A stretch of DNA of 64,000 nt from Branchiostoma lanceolatum (Eukaryota > Chordata > Leptocardii > Amphioxiformes > Branchiostomatidae), in NCBI RefSeq assembly GCF_035083965.1, contig NC_089729.1, positions 19,145,964-19,209,963 of the forward strand, read 5' to 3'. This document shows, one piece after another, positions 35,201 through 45,012 of this stretch. The position numbers were made by a program, and so were the translations under genes. Positions within the stretch are counted from its first letter, which is position 1. Every line of letters starts with the position of its first letter. The notes beneath the pieces are model-generated. The model was not told where the DNA came from and ran no database searches. It worked only from the letters and a program-made list of their open reading frames with translations.

Positions 35201-38200
35201 ATCAAGAACAAAGCACTTCCTTTGAATGGCGCAAACAGCCGCCCCATAAGCCTCCTGCACACCATAAGTAAATTAATGGAAAAGATAAGTAAAAGCCAAA
35301 TCCAATCTTACCTTGTATCTAACAACATTCTATCCGATCGCCAGCATGCATACAAAATGCACCACTCGACAGCTACGGCTCTCATTCAGATGACGGATAG
35401 ATGGCTACAAGAGGTAGATAAAGGCAACATAGTAGGCGCAGTACTCTTGGATTTCAGCGCTGCCTTTGATGTGGTAAACCACAGGGTGTTGTTGGCCAAA
35501 CTAAACAGTTACGGATTCGACAACTCTGCCATTAGCTGGGTCAAAAGCTATCTGACCAAAAGAACACAAGCTGTCATGGTGAATGGCAGTGTGTCATCTC
35601 ACAGAGAGAGCTTGAGTGGGGTTCCACAGGGGAGTTGTTTGGGTCCCTTACTTTTTTGCATTTATACCAATGATCTGCCCACAGTTGTCACACAGTGCAG
35701 TATGGAGTTATATGCCGACGACACAACCCCATCTGCTTCCGGCCCAAATGCTTCAACTGTACAAAACAAACTGCAGTCCGAACTCACAAATATACATGAC
35801 TGGATTAAAGCGAATAAACTCATACTGAATAAAGATAAAACTAAATCAATCATCTTTGGCAGTCGCCACAAGCTAAAGCACAACCCTAGCATACAGCTTT
35901 CATTGGATGGCAGAATGATAGAGCAGGTAGCACAGGCAAAATTACTTGGTTTCCTAATGGACCAGCACTTGACATGGACCCCACACATTGAAAAAGTGTT
36001 AAACAAGATGACTGGTTCCCTAGCAGTGCTAAGGAGATCAAGAAATCTCCTTTCTGAAGGACCACTAAAAACAGTGACTCAGACACTAGTCTTATCCCAC
36101 ATGGATTATTGTTCTTGCTTGTTGTCCACTGGCCTACAAACATCCTTAAACAAACTACAGACTCTGCAGAACAGGGCTGCCAGACTTGTTTTAAATGCAC
36201 ACTACACAGACAACACCAGTGACATGCACAGGAGACTGCAATGGCCCACAGTTAAAGAAAGACTTTACACTGGTACACTCTCCATGTTCAACAAACTTTT
36301 AGCAACTAAGAAACCCGAGGCTATTTACAAAAGATTACAAAATGTCAACAGTACACATGACCACAACACTCGTTTTGCATAAGGTGGCAGTTTCAGGTTA
36401 CCTAAGCCTAAGACAGCAACATTGACACGTACATTCTTGTACAGATGTACCAAATCACACAATTCCTTCCCACCACATATGAAATCTACTACACCTTCAA
36501 ATTTCAAAACACAAATCACCATGTGGATTCATTCTAAAATTGACACAACTAGGCCTTTACAGTACTGGTGGTAATACGTTCTTGAACCAAGTCCTTGATT
36601 AAATGAAATTGTAGCTGTAATTAATTAAACTCAAACTATTGTAAAGGTAGGCATTAGTATTTTCTTTGTTAAGTTTGGGTTATTAAATTATTATCAGGTC
36701 GCATCCATTTTGTTTTCTACTTAGTTATTATGATTCACAGTTCCGCATCCACTTGTTATTTACTTATTGTTATTATGATTTGCAGTTCTTCATCTACTGT
36801 GTTATTTACTTATTGTTATTATGATTTGCAGTTCTGCATCCACTTATTATTTAATTATTATTATGATTTGCAGTTCTGCATCCACTTTGTAATTGACTTA
36901 TTGTTATTATGATTTGCAGTTCTGCATCCACTGTGTGAATTACTTATTGTTATTATGATTTGCAGTTCTGCATCCACTTTGTTAATTTACTTACTGTTAT
37001 CATGGCTTGCTGTTTGCATCCTCTTTGTTATTTACTTTGAAAAGATTTTGTTACTTTATTCAGCCATGACCTCTGACCGTCCCCACGTTTCATTTTAATT
37101 TCAGTTTTGAGTTAATGTTGTATGCGTTATGTTATATTTTGATTTAAACTCACACCTTTGTTATGTTGGTTTTACTTTCATGTACATTTGTTCTGTTTCA
37201 TTGTTTTGGACTCCAGGAAGAATAGATTTACAATGTACAATCTAATGGAGATCTCAATAAACAAACAAACAAACAATACTACTGTTTTCTTGCCCTTTTG
37301 TCCCCACTCGCATAGACTTTTTAATGTCATAAGAGCCAAATAGTAGGACACAATTTGCCCCATATAGTATGAATAAGATGTGACAACCTTCGCCACCATT
37401 GCTTCGTTCGCACCTTGTACATTTCACTTGAACTGTGTCACTGACATCATTGTTACTCTTACATGTGACGGTAAAAGTTTGGCTATCATTCACAACTATC
37501 TTTACTGTTGCAATTCAACTCCTTTTACCGTATCATATAATACTGTGTGATTGTGGCTATGGTACTTCACTAATAACCATCTAGCGTACCATAGCGAAAC
37601 TCCTAGAGCAAAATCTCCATTACTGATGACTGTCTGTACCTGTCAGGTTCCTGCCGTGCTGACCATGGCGTACATCGTGGAGGACAGAAACAGCAGTCTG
37701 ATCGAGGTTGACGACAGCGTGGCGGATTACATCATCCGGACCATGAACAAAGCACTTAGTTCCTCCGACATGAGGTAAATATAGTTTATTTTTGGTGAAC
37801 ATGAGCTTTACATTTTGGGGAGGATATTTATAATTAATTACATCGACTTCCGTACAACATTAGCGACTGGACTTTCCAGGGTAGACATAACGCTGTCAGT
37901 GTGCGATGAGGAAAGAACTTAAGGCCCTGTCACACTTCTGCGTATATCTAGGTGCGCGTGAATTGAGCATTAACATTTTTTTGGGGGTTTAAGTAAGGTT
38001 TGCGGGAAAAAAATTTTTTTTTTTTTCCACTTTGACCCATTGTTGTGCGGCCTAGTCTTGGAACCTAAGAAATTGCTTATTTGACTGCAAACTTCACCGA
38101 AACCAAAAACATGTTAATACGCAACTCATGTGGTATTGTATATACGCACAATTGTGACAGGGGCTTTACTTCATATTTGAGTTTTTGTCTATCTCTAATG

Positions 38201-41200
38201 GTAACTATAGCCTCTGGAAGTGTGTTCAATAGTCCTTGTGTGTAGCAGCCGACATTAAATTACCAACATACGTTCAAAAATGAAAGGCCTGCACTGCATA
38301 CATGTAGAACATTAACTATCATAACAGTTATCCCGCTGGAAACTAGGTAATGTATTCTTTCTAGCACATTGCTATAGGGAAATTTCTTCCACAGCTGCAA
38401 ATGTTCTTTCTAGATTTCTACTCTGAATATTATGCACTGTCCGTAACATAATGTCATTAGGTTGGTAGAACATAGGATACTGGAGATTCTTTTAACACAA
38501 CCAGTAAATCTCACCTGCTGATGTTTCGGTGTCTGCCAGACACCTTCCTTAAGAGCTTCTGACTATACTGCTTCTCACCGCTATAAGTAGCCGAAGTAGG
38601 TGACGCTTTTGCGGCGAGAACACAATCCCATATATGCACGGTCGTTTTACCTTAGGGCTGATGGCTACTCAGTCATGGAGCTGGCGATGGCCCTGGGTGC
38701 GCTGGCTCGGAATGACGCCAACAAGGAGCTGCTCACTAAGAAAGGAGCCTTGAAGCTGCTGATTGCCCTGGCACAAGATGGTGACAACACCGATAAAGAA
38801 CAGGCTGCGAAGGTGTGACATATACATATCTCTAAAAGTTAGACGACAATGCAAAATCAACTAGAAATATGATCTTACATTGCAATTCTTCGATACTAAA
38901 GCCTATCTTGAACCTGGAATATTGAACCTTGAACGGGGACAGCTATCGATGTCAACACGGGGAACAATGGATTCTTCTTCTCCACTCTGCCCTGTCCTCC
39001 AACAGTGAGCGAATTTCTGTAATGATGTCTATCTTGAAGCCTAACTTAATATGTGTCATGGGTCGATAATCCTACTCGATGAATTAAAAAACAAACATGT
39101 AATGAGTTTTTGTCTTTAATAGAAAGTGGTTGACTTGAATTTGATTTAGAGAGAATGAAAGCAAGCAGCATCTGTAAGCAGACCTATCAATGATTCGTTA
39201 AATACTCTAGTAAGGCTATCAGCTTATTTTGGTGAACTAATTTGTCATGACTTTTAGGCAGTACAGGCCTTCCTCTACGATCCCGACATCAAGGCACAGG
39301 TGAAGAAGGACCCAAACGCGGTGACGGTTCTGAACCAGCTGAAGGAGCACGACGACCACGCTGTCAAAAAAGCGGCCACCGATGTCATGCAGACACTGCA
39401 GAAAAGCACTGCAGGTATGTGGTACTCATGCACTTATAAACGTGATATAATACAAGGCAATTCCACTTTATCTTTAAATGTTTCGACACTCCAAGTGCGT
39501 GGTACTTAATCTGACGTCGCTACTGCAATACCCTGCAATATGGACTCACCACATTTGAAAACAGATATTACTCATATTTTTGGGCAGATGTACCACTACA
39601 TTCGACGATTTATCTTACAAATGTATAAAGTTCCAACGGCTTTGAAAAAATGATTACCATTTTCACGATAGGAATAGATAGATAATAGTACCAAATTTAG
39701 ATGCCATTTGAACCATCTCTAATAAATAACGGTAGAAAGGGTACTGATCCTCAGCGACCTTTAACCCTATTCTGAAGTCACGTGTTCTAAAGGTAATGAG
39801 TTCAGTCATACTGAGGAAGGCCAAGGGTTCCATGAAAAGTCAATTTAGTAAAACAGTCTATTGTGACAAAGGTTTTATATATCCATTATCGTATCTACCA
39901 ACCAATTTGATACTAGCACACGGATTATAACTAGATGCGTTTCTTGTATACTTTTCAGATGATTGCCCGTATATGCAGAAGTGCATGAAGTTCAAGACCT
40001 CTTTAAAGTTAAAAGGTACGACTATTCTCGTTTCTGATTTTTTTAATGATTAGTTACGTGCGTTAGACATACACTAGATTTATAAACTTTGACATAAATT
40101 AATTTAATATAAGTTGTTATTTGACCATTGAGACGAAAAATGACATTAAAGGAGTTGAGTTTATTGAGATGTCCTATAGCCCCTCTTGGGGGCTAATCTT
40201 CCAGGGCTCATTAAACAATACAACACATAAAACATACACCAGATATACATACCTTCAGGTCTTGTTACGTGGTGACCACTGATTTAAAAAAAAAACGGCA
40301 TTCTATCAGTATTAACCATTATTTGTAACATCTTGCAAATAGATCTGTGGGCTGGGAAGAAAGCAATTACACATACATAAGACATAACTTATTACAGGAA
40401 AGTGTGCTTGGGCGTCATTTATAGATGGCGTATTACCATAGAGGATGGACTCTTCTGAGCTAACAATAATGTTTGTTCCTATGATTACAGACGGGTTTTT
40501 CGACGCCCGGTTCAACATGTGTTACTGCCGGGAGTGCCACCTGTCCCGCGGGGACCAGGACTACTACAAACGCGGCGATCCACAGAAGGATTACGGACTG
40601 CCAGTGGGATGGTGCCGCTTTTCTCTCAAGTTAGTAAATGTATATGTCCTTTAGTTTTACTTGCTTATTTTCACTTTCGTCATAAAGATATCATCATTAG
40701 GCAATGCTTTGTAGACAAATTACAATCACGAGTTTCCATTCCTTCTGGTTATTCAGTCATAACGTTAAACCATGGGTTAGTGAAGAATAAATAATCTACT
40801 ATTAATACAGAAATATATATGTATAATGCAAATCTGTAAGGATAGTTGGATTTAAACTATTAAACAATGTGCTAGTTTGACTTAGACATATCTCGCTAAC
40901 GATTCTAATTACGTAAGTAACGTCCTGTCCAGTTACATATATCTACCAAGTAAACCACCGAGTGTGTTTATATTCGTAAGGTAGCACAAAGCTAAAATCA
41001 AATCCTGCGTAAGTTATACGTAAAGACACAAAGTAGCCAGCATTTATATGCGCTGAAATATTTAATCGTTTGCGCTTAATTGCAGTGCTGCCTAATGTAA
41101 AAATATTATATTTACTCTTGCATCCTTTAAAAAAATTAAGAAATCAATTAGCTCGATCTCTGGAAAAACAATGAACACGCCTTGGAAAAATGGCAATGTC

Positions 41201-43202
41201 ACATTATCATGACCTATTGTATTTGTTTAGTCACCGATATGTGTTTTACATTACCAGGGTCCCTCCCAGAGCTACAGCGCTTGACGTGTTCAACCAGTGG
41301 CACGTGGCGTTCCACGGCACGACTGTGGGCGCGCTAGAGAGTATTCTCAACACTGGTGATCTCATCAAAGCAGGTAAGGCTGCAGGTCACATTTGCCGGC
41401 AAATGCAAAATATTTCATATACATTTCTATTTCATAACACGTACATATTGATCACGCATAAAATGAAAGGGTCGTTGTTATTGTTAGTTGCTCTCGTTTT
41501 TAAAGGCCCACATGCTCTTTCACTCACGTAGTAATGTTAGGTGTCCGCCGTTTTTTTGCCATTTATAGACAAAATGTGTATTTTGGGCTCTTGTTTCCTG
41601 ATATTTGAAATACATGGAATTATAACACCAGTCAAGAATTTGGTATAGGGGTAGCTTTCATACGAGATATGGAGAAGGGATAACATAAAAAAAGTTTATT
41701 TTGCATGGGGGTATTTTAAAAAAATACCATTTTGGAATGGTGGCGTTTGGATGGATGAATGTTTTGAACAGAAACAGATTGAAATGTCCTGTATTTGCTC
41801 GCAAAAGAAGCCTTTCTAGTTTCTGTTGTTTTGTTGCGCATTGGGGACTGCTCACTGTTCGCACTTAGCAGCTTAAATAGTTGCCCTTTACCAAATTTTG
41901 ATTAGGGCATTCTGAAAAAAAAAACCTTATTAAATATTAATACGCTTATTTGTTTGGTAAATACAATCACTTGTTATGTCGTGCGTTTCGGTTTAGTATA
42001 TGTTTCGTCGCTCAACAGATAAATCAAAGCTAACAGTTATTTGCACCCTTAAATAGCAGGTTCTTAACTTGCCTTTAGGTGACAAGACCATGGAGGGGAG
42101 CACGTTGTCGGAGCGGGAGGGGCACTACAAGGACAGCTGGAAACCGAAAGACTTTGACACAAAACAGGTCTTTGTCTCCCCCAGCATTCACTACGCGGGA
42201 CTACCTGCCTATGCAAAGGCTAGCAGGTGACGAAAGCGCGATTTTATTTCATAGTTTCAAATATTCATCCTTAAGTTGTCGTGATGCCGTTGAATTTTCA
42301 AGAAGGTTATGTCTGAACCAACCGCCGAAATGAATATGAGGCAGCCGTTTCCATAATAAGACTGTTACACGACACATGCAGCTTGGTTATCAAAGGAATG
42401 CTCTCCGTTTGCACCGTACGACCACCGAACAATATACATGTACTAGTATTTAAGGCGATCTTTGCATTTTTGTCATTGGAGTGGACTGAGCCAGTCTCAA
42501 TTATTCACCCTACTTTTGCCGAATTCTACTCTCCATATTCTTGTAGAAATGACTGGTTGGGCTGATCACTTTAGGGGCAGTGTGCTAGTCATACATGACT
42601 GTTATCTCTTTTTACCAACCCCTAAGTCATAAACGAATCAATTAAGAAAATGTAAGTACATCTGAAAATGTGGGAATCCTTTCATTTCGAAAATTGCCGA
42701 AATATGACATATGTTTCAAAAGAAACTCCAATCTATACTGCATACAACTGTTTTGTATTTACGCTTCTAAGAATGATATTGAGAATAACCACACAAAAAA
42801 TTATACTTTGAATGCTGCACATTTTTCTTCAAATTGACCCCAATTGGACTCAACACAGACTTTTCTATATGAGTTTTACAGTATTCTGCTTTTTTGCGTA
42901 AATATTAGGAAATCTTAGTAGATTTATACTGACAAAGTCACTGATGAAGTCCCTTGTCAAAGATTTACACAAATTGTCGCTAATTTTTTTTCCGCAGCTT
43001 CACTCATCGTGGAACGACCTATGAAGCTAAGGTGGCCTTACAACTCTACATCAAGCCAAGCAGCTATAAAGTCGGCGCCTCTACGGTCGCACGGAAGAAC
43101 ATAGACAAGAAGTTCAGCGACAGTGAGATCGAATGGTCCACGGACCGACACGGAGTCATCATTGTGTACGGCCTGCTCGTCAAACTGGAGGAGAAGAAGT
43201 AG
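20209..43202 (+). CDS. Mind-bomb-type SH3 repeat / Cys-rich / ARM-like / FHGT-domain protein
   Basis: Twenty-one exons: 20209-20251, 24425-24540, 25145-25221, 25439-25589, 26950-27180, 27824-28111, 28716-28830, 29320-29500, 30236-30401, 31133-31268, 32345-32528, 33402-33554, 34415-34555, 37647-37774, 38656-38812, 39258-39414, 39959-40015, 40491-40629, 41258-41373, 42079-42226 and 42998-43202. All have GT/AG borders, and all junctions are in frame except 29500/30236, which leaves a 2-base surplus. About 1,028 residues result if that conflict is removed. Order of parts: four Mib-type SH3 repeats (about 22-335), a cysteine-rich block (about 350-425), a helical armadillo-like region (about 455-807) and a C-terminal domain (about 840-1028) with CYCRECHLSRGD, PVGWCRF, WHVAFHGTT, FVSPSIHYAG and SEIEWST. 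The protein begins MGN in a good Kozak context. Mib repeats bind substrates in E3 ligases such as MIB1, but no RING or HECT is seen, so an adaptor role is a guess. Confidence 0.8.
20767..21030. mobile_element. Foldback (long inverted repeat) element with a duplicated arm
   Basis: The left arm (CACGAAATGGCCTCGTATCC... to GGATTTAGCGTATCCGT, ~90 bp) is followed after a few bases by its near-perfect reverse complement. That right arm is then repeated in tandem (about 20862-20935 and 20936-21010) before the final GATACGAGGCCATTTCGTG. The result is a left arm facing two right arms. It lies in the first intron of the Mib-repeat gene and has no coding capacity. Confidence 0.85.
21031..24424. other. 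Remainder of intron 1 of the Mib-repeat gene
   Basis: AT-rich sequence with no exon found. It includes a pair of related ~30 bp stretches (GCGAACATTTCAGGATTAAC near 21676 and GCGAGCATTTAAGATTTAC near 21835), a (GTTT)n run at about 22396-22428 and a G-rich tract near 23719-23736. Confidence 0.5.
25716..26580 (-). mobile_element. Non-LTR retrotransposon fragment (3' end), antisense in intron
   Basis: Two minus-strand open stretches (26580-26209 and 26116-25832) encode the C-terminal tail of a LINE ORF2: QRLQDIYIQDWHSSI, then LNIETGRYRKIPSDERFCPF with CPFC, ERHFIMNC and a CCHC-like spacing. The gap between them has a frame break. A (TATG)n tail lies at 25716-25742, at the 3' end as read on the minus strand. 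The reverse transcriptase core is missing, so this is a 5'-truncated dead copy between exons 4 and 5. Confidence 0.75.
26664..26905 (+). mobile_element. tRNA-derived SINE-like repeat
   Basis: The head has an A-box-like TAGGCTAGCGG and a B-box-like GGGTTTGATTCC. The body (AAAGGCACTTTTCTTTC, then GATAACAACCCACTGCCCCT at the end) matches the minus-strand copy at 47765-48013 along its length. It lies just upstream of exon 5, which starts at 26950. Confidence 0.7.
27211..27660. mobile_element. MITE with GTCACATTTCCAAACCGG-type ends, copy 1
   Basis: The left end GTCACATTTCCAAACCGGTG and the right end (reverse complement GTGTGCATCTCCAAACCGGT) form an imperfect inverted repeat. The interior is rich in CCCGG/CCGGG motifs. 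A smaller relative lies at 29723-29952. It begins 31 bases after the end of exon 5. Confidence 0.55.
27946..28010 (+). repeat. In-frame AGC/AGT repeat coding for polyserine
   Basis: AGT/AGC/GGC triplets encode a Ser-rich linker (about 18 Ser with a few Gly/Ala) between Mib repeats 3 and 4. The array keeps the frame and is the sort of tract that varies in length between alleles. Confidence 0.9.
29320..30401 (+). other. Cys-rich zinc-finger-like block with a frame conflict
   Basis: Exon 8 encodes CAKGTHQW, CKVCKFCKKCTGYGGKC: regularly spaced cysteines that probably bind zinc. Exon 9 continues with CGLGDAGCERCGCCRTCAG, followed by an acidic Ser/Asp stretch. Joining 29500 to 30236 puts exon 9 in the wrong frame (stop after about 35 codons), although exon 9 in its Cys-rich frame then joins exon 10 perfectly. 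A 2-base surplus near 30246-30248 (TC of GGCTCTGTGG) would restore a CGCGxGDxGC pattern. This may be an assembly error, an allelic frameshift or an unseen microexon. Confidence 0.65.
29723..29952. mobile_element. MITE with GTCACATTTCCAAACCGG-type ends, copy 2
   Basis: The left end GTCGCATTTTCGAACCG and the right end (reverse complement GTCACATTTCTAAACCGTAG) match the termini of 27211-27660. It lies in the intron between the two Cys-rich exons. Confidence 0.5.
30402..31132. other. Intron with a short inverted repeat
   Basis: GTTTTAACTGTGAATCC near 30482 and its counterpart AATTACAGTTAAAACTCG near 30557 form an inverted pair with the extension TTCTTAAACGAGTTTTAACTG/CAGTTAAAACTCGTTTAAGAA; this suggests a small foldback element (about 30472-30586). 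No exon is seen elsewhere in the intron. Confidence 0.55.
32707..32992. mobile_element. MITE family M, copy A
   Basis: The ends ATTTATGTCATGCCTGG and CCCAGGTATGACATAAAT are inverted repeats. The interior includes GTTGCAGTTTTGTGTTCGAG, shared with the inverted copy at 34035-34320. It directly abuts foldback element F. Confidence 0.75.
32993..33137. mobile_element. Foldback element F, copy A
   Basis: AATACAACACGTTGTATTCC...CCGCGGGTCGGATCGCCC pairs with GGGCGATCCGACCCGCGG...CCCGTGTTGTATT. The arms are ~60 bp and the loop is about 17 bp. Confidence 0.8.
33939..34034. mobile_element. Foldback element F, copy B
   Basis: Shorter relative of 32993-33137 (GAATACAACACGGAGTATTC to CATCGTGTTGTATT) with one arm partly lost. 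Confidence 0.65.
34035..34320. mobile_element. MITE family M, copy B (inverted)
   Basis: The ends ATTTATGTCATACC and CCCAGGTATGACATAAAT bracket an interior that is the reverse complement of copy A (for example CTCGAACACAAAACTG). With element F it mirrors the A pair across exon 12 (33402-33554). Confidence 0.75.
34970..36382 (+). pseudogene. Reverse transcriptase ORF (470 codons) of the retrotransposon
   Basis: An uninterrupted frame holds the RT motifs in order: TGFDNIDTSLLRISADHI, WKNAKILPLIKN, RPISLLHTISKLMEKI, HSTATALIQMTD, motif A (AVLLDFSAAFDVVNH), motif B (GVPQGSCLGPLLF), the catalytic box YADD, and the thumb motifs (KLLGFLMD, THIEKVLNKM-like). After the stop at 36380-36382 the same frame continues for about 60 codons with typical CR1-like C-terminal sequence (GSFRLPKPKTATLTRTFLYR), so the stop is probably a premature TAA. 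The start lies at the beginning of the RT domain, so the element is truncated and cannot be autonomous. Confidence 0.85.
36705..37040 (+). repeat. Minisatellite in the retrotransposon 3' region, unit ~45 bp
   Basis: About seven imperfect units contain TTATTATGATTTGCAGTTCTGCATCCACTT (written here in shortened form; key words are TTATGATTTGCAG and CTGCATCCAC). Unit lengths vary between about 43 and 58 bases. Confidence 0.8.
37923..38167. mobile_element. MITE with GGCCCTGTCACACTT ends
   Basis: The left end AAGGCCCTGTCACACTTCTG, then CGTATA, and the right end TATACGCACAATTGTGACAG, then GGGCTTT, are inverted repeats with few mismatches. The size is ~245 bp. The interior has a long T-tract. Its right half matches the element beside the NXPE donor near 1.6 kb. 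It lies in the intron between exons 14 and 15. Confidence 0.8.
39959..43202 (+). other. C-terminal FHGT domain, possible ADP-ribosyltransferase relative
   Basis: Five exons encode CYCRECH...RGD..YYKRGDP, LPVGWCRFSLK, then WHVAFHGTTVGALESIL, a GD loop, VFVSPSIHYAG...YAK, ALQLYIKPSSYKVG and SEIEWST..GVIIVYGLLVKLE. Order and spacing of the H(GT), S(x)xxYA and E(xE) elements are reminiscent of the H-Y-E core of PARP-type ADP-ribosyltransferases; I also think a similar C-terminal module occurs in neuralized-4-like proteins, but this is from memory. Whether the site is catalytic is unknown. Confidence 0.4.
40016..40490. other. Intron without recognised features
   Basis: Introns 17 to 20 of the Mib-repeat gene (40016-40490, 40630-41257, 41374-42078 and 42227-42997) are AT-rich; no repeats or extra exons were recognised. 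Confidence 0.4.
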
Positions 43203-44084
43203 ACAGGGATGCTTTCGGTTTTAACTTTTGCTTCTTAAATGAGTTCTATAAGTACGTACTAAAATTCTATGGTGATTACGGCATTTCATATGCTTGCGGC
43301 TGTAGGATAGTGTAAGTGAACATTATAAATCTTGAACATAATCTATGTGGAAATGCTAAAATAGCATTCCTCGCTTAGATAAGAAATCCATACTCTAAGC
43401 AACTATTATTTAGTCAGAAAAGGTTGATTGATAATATTTAAGGAAATCTTGACCTTATTTGCATAATCACTTATACTAGCATTAATGATACGTCACTTGA
43501 AAAGGCTAGCATTATTTGGTGGAGACATGAGATCGTGAAACTAGTTTTCTTTTGAATAATCGCAGCATCGTTCATTTACTATTATACAGGTTACTAGTGT
43601 GGTCTTGTCGCAAAATAACGTTGTGTCAGCATTCATCTAAAAACAGCTCATACATATATATTTGGGACCCACGTGGAGCCCGGAACAACTTTAATTCTTT
43701 TGAAAATATTTTCACTTCTAATCGGTCAAAATGTCTATAAATATTGGTCATAGAAATGCATTGAGCAAACATGTAGCAAGCATCTTGCTGATTATTTTGA
43801 TCTGATCGGTGCATGTAGAATCATAATATTTCTGTTAGTGAAGGCATTTTTTTTCTAAATGTACAAATACAAAATTAGACCTGTGCCCTACAGTCTCATA
43901 GAAAATGTTTTGTTAAGATCGATTTGGATAGCAAACTATGACAATGACATACAGATTTGTGTGTACAATTTCATTTCAGTCTTGCATTGTACAAATCACT
44001 ATAAAATATAAAAAAAGACACTGGTCTGCGGTTTTTACAGTTTACTTAGTTTGTTGCCCGGCTCTGTGGCCTTTGTTTAACACT
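43203..44084. other. 3' flank of the Mib-repeat gene
   Basis: AT-rich sequence that probably includes the 3' untranslated region. No AATAAA was noted close to the stop codon. No open frame resembles a known family. Confidence 0.4.
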
Positions 44085-44545
44085 CCCATCCCTGTTCCTG
44101 ATGCTGAATGACATTCGTACTGTACTCACACTGCCATCTCTGTCCCTTGTGCGGAACAACATTTATATTGTAATCAAACTTTCCTTCGTGCCCCGAGTCC
44201 AAAATAGCATTGACAATAGCACTGCCATCTCAGTCTTTATTGATATATGCCAGTTGCACTTTACCCACACTGATCGCCATCCCTGTCCCTGGTGCTGAAT
44301 GACATTCACTCACACACTGAGATCCCTCTCTGTAGTGCTTAATGACATTAACACTCAAGCTGCAACCCACTCCTAATGTTGAAGGACATTAAGAATCATG
44401 CTGACATTCCTATTCCTGGTGCTAAATGACATCCACACACTGACATTCATGCCCCGGGTGATTGATGACATTCATACCGCCACGTCACTTCCTGGTGCTG
44501 AATGACATGCATGTCACTGATGTTGAATGACATTCACTCTACAAC
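44085..44545. repeat. Degenerate minisatellite, unit ~55-65 bp
   Basis: The phrase CCTGGTGCTGAATGACATTC recurs seven or eight times with substitutions, each followed by a CACACTGACATCCCT-like segment. Confidence 0.75.
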
Positions 44546-44589
44546 TTTCAACTGTTCTGCTAATCGGACTTTAAAGGTCGAGAAATTAT

Positions 44590-45012
44590 ATGAACAAACA
44601 CACACACAACGCACACAAACAGAGTCAGACATACGCATAGAAAGACATACACTGTCGCAAACTTACACAGACACCCCAGCAAAGGCACACACAAACATAC
44701 ACACACACATACACACACGCACACACACACACAAATTACTAAACAGACAAGTAAACATCCACACAAAGAAGCAAAGATAGACACAAAGGTAGACACACAG
44801 AGACGTGTACACACATACATAACTACACAAATACAGACTTGCATCTAGACACGATACAAACTTATACACTCACCACATGCACACGTGAACACACAGGAAC
44901 GCAGAAACAAATGCACACATATACACACAGGCACACATCACACTCACATTAACCTACACATACGCATGCATGCACACACATACACACACACACACACACA
45001 TACATACACACA
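44590..45012. repeat. Degenerate (CA)n-rich tract
   Basis: More than 400 bases of ACAC/ACATACAC sequence with interruptions, directly after the minisatellite. Confidence 0.9.

Larger units (their letters stand above)
34900..37275 (+). mobile_element. CR1/Jockey-like non-LTR retrotransposon, 5'-truncated
   Basis: A reverse-transcriptase reading frame is followed by a 3' region of short tandem repeats and ends in AATAAACAAACAAACAAACA at about 37257-37275. The endonuclease half is absent. The 5' border is approximate; just upstream, ~37 bp (GATGCTCTAAAACAATATAACG and a near copy) is tandemly duplicated at 34737-34809. It is inserted in sense orientation in the intron between exons 13 and 14 of the Mib-repeat gene. 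Confidence 0.85.
31133..39414 (+). other. Armadillo-like helical region of the Mib-repeat gene
   Basis: Seven exons encode amphipathic helices with ARM-like spacing: KCLHVVRSLLWNFSDAS, VLSAIAVMHNCAKVPENR, MELAMALGALARNDANKELL, GALKLLIALAQDGDN and EQAAKAVQAFLYD. Position-specific features such as LL..L..A...N..NK.....G.L..L support the ARM call. The number of repeats cannot be fixed by eye. The fold would give a protein-binding surface. Confidence 0.6.

Noticed and set aside
44085-45012. CRISPR-like regular repeats
   Set aside because: The units are degenerate minisatellite and CA-rich DNA in an animal genome; there are no conserved short repeats with unique spacers.
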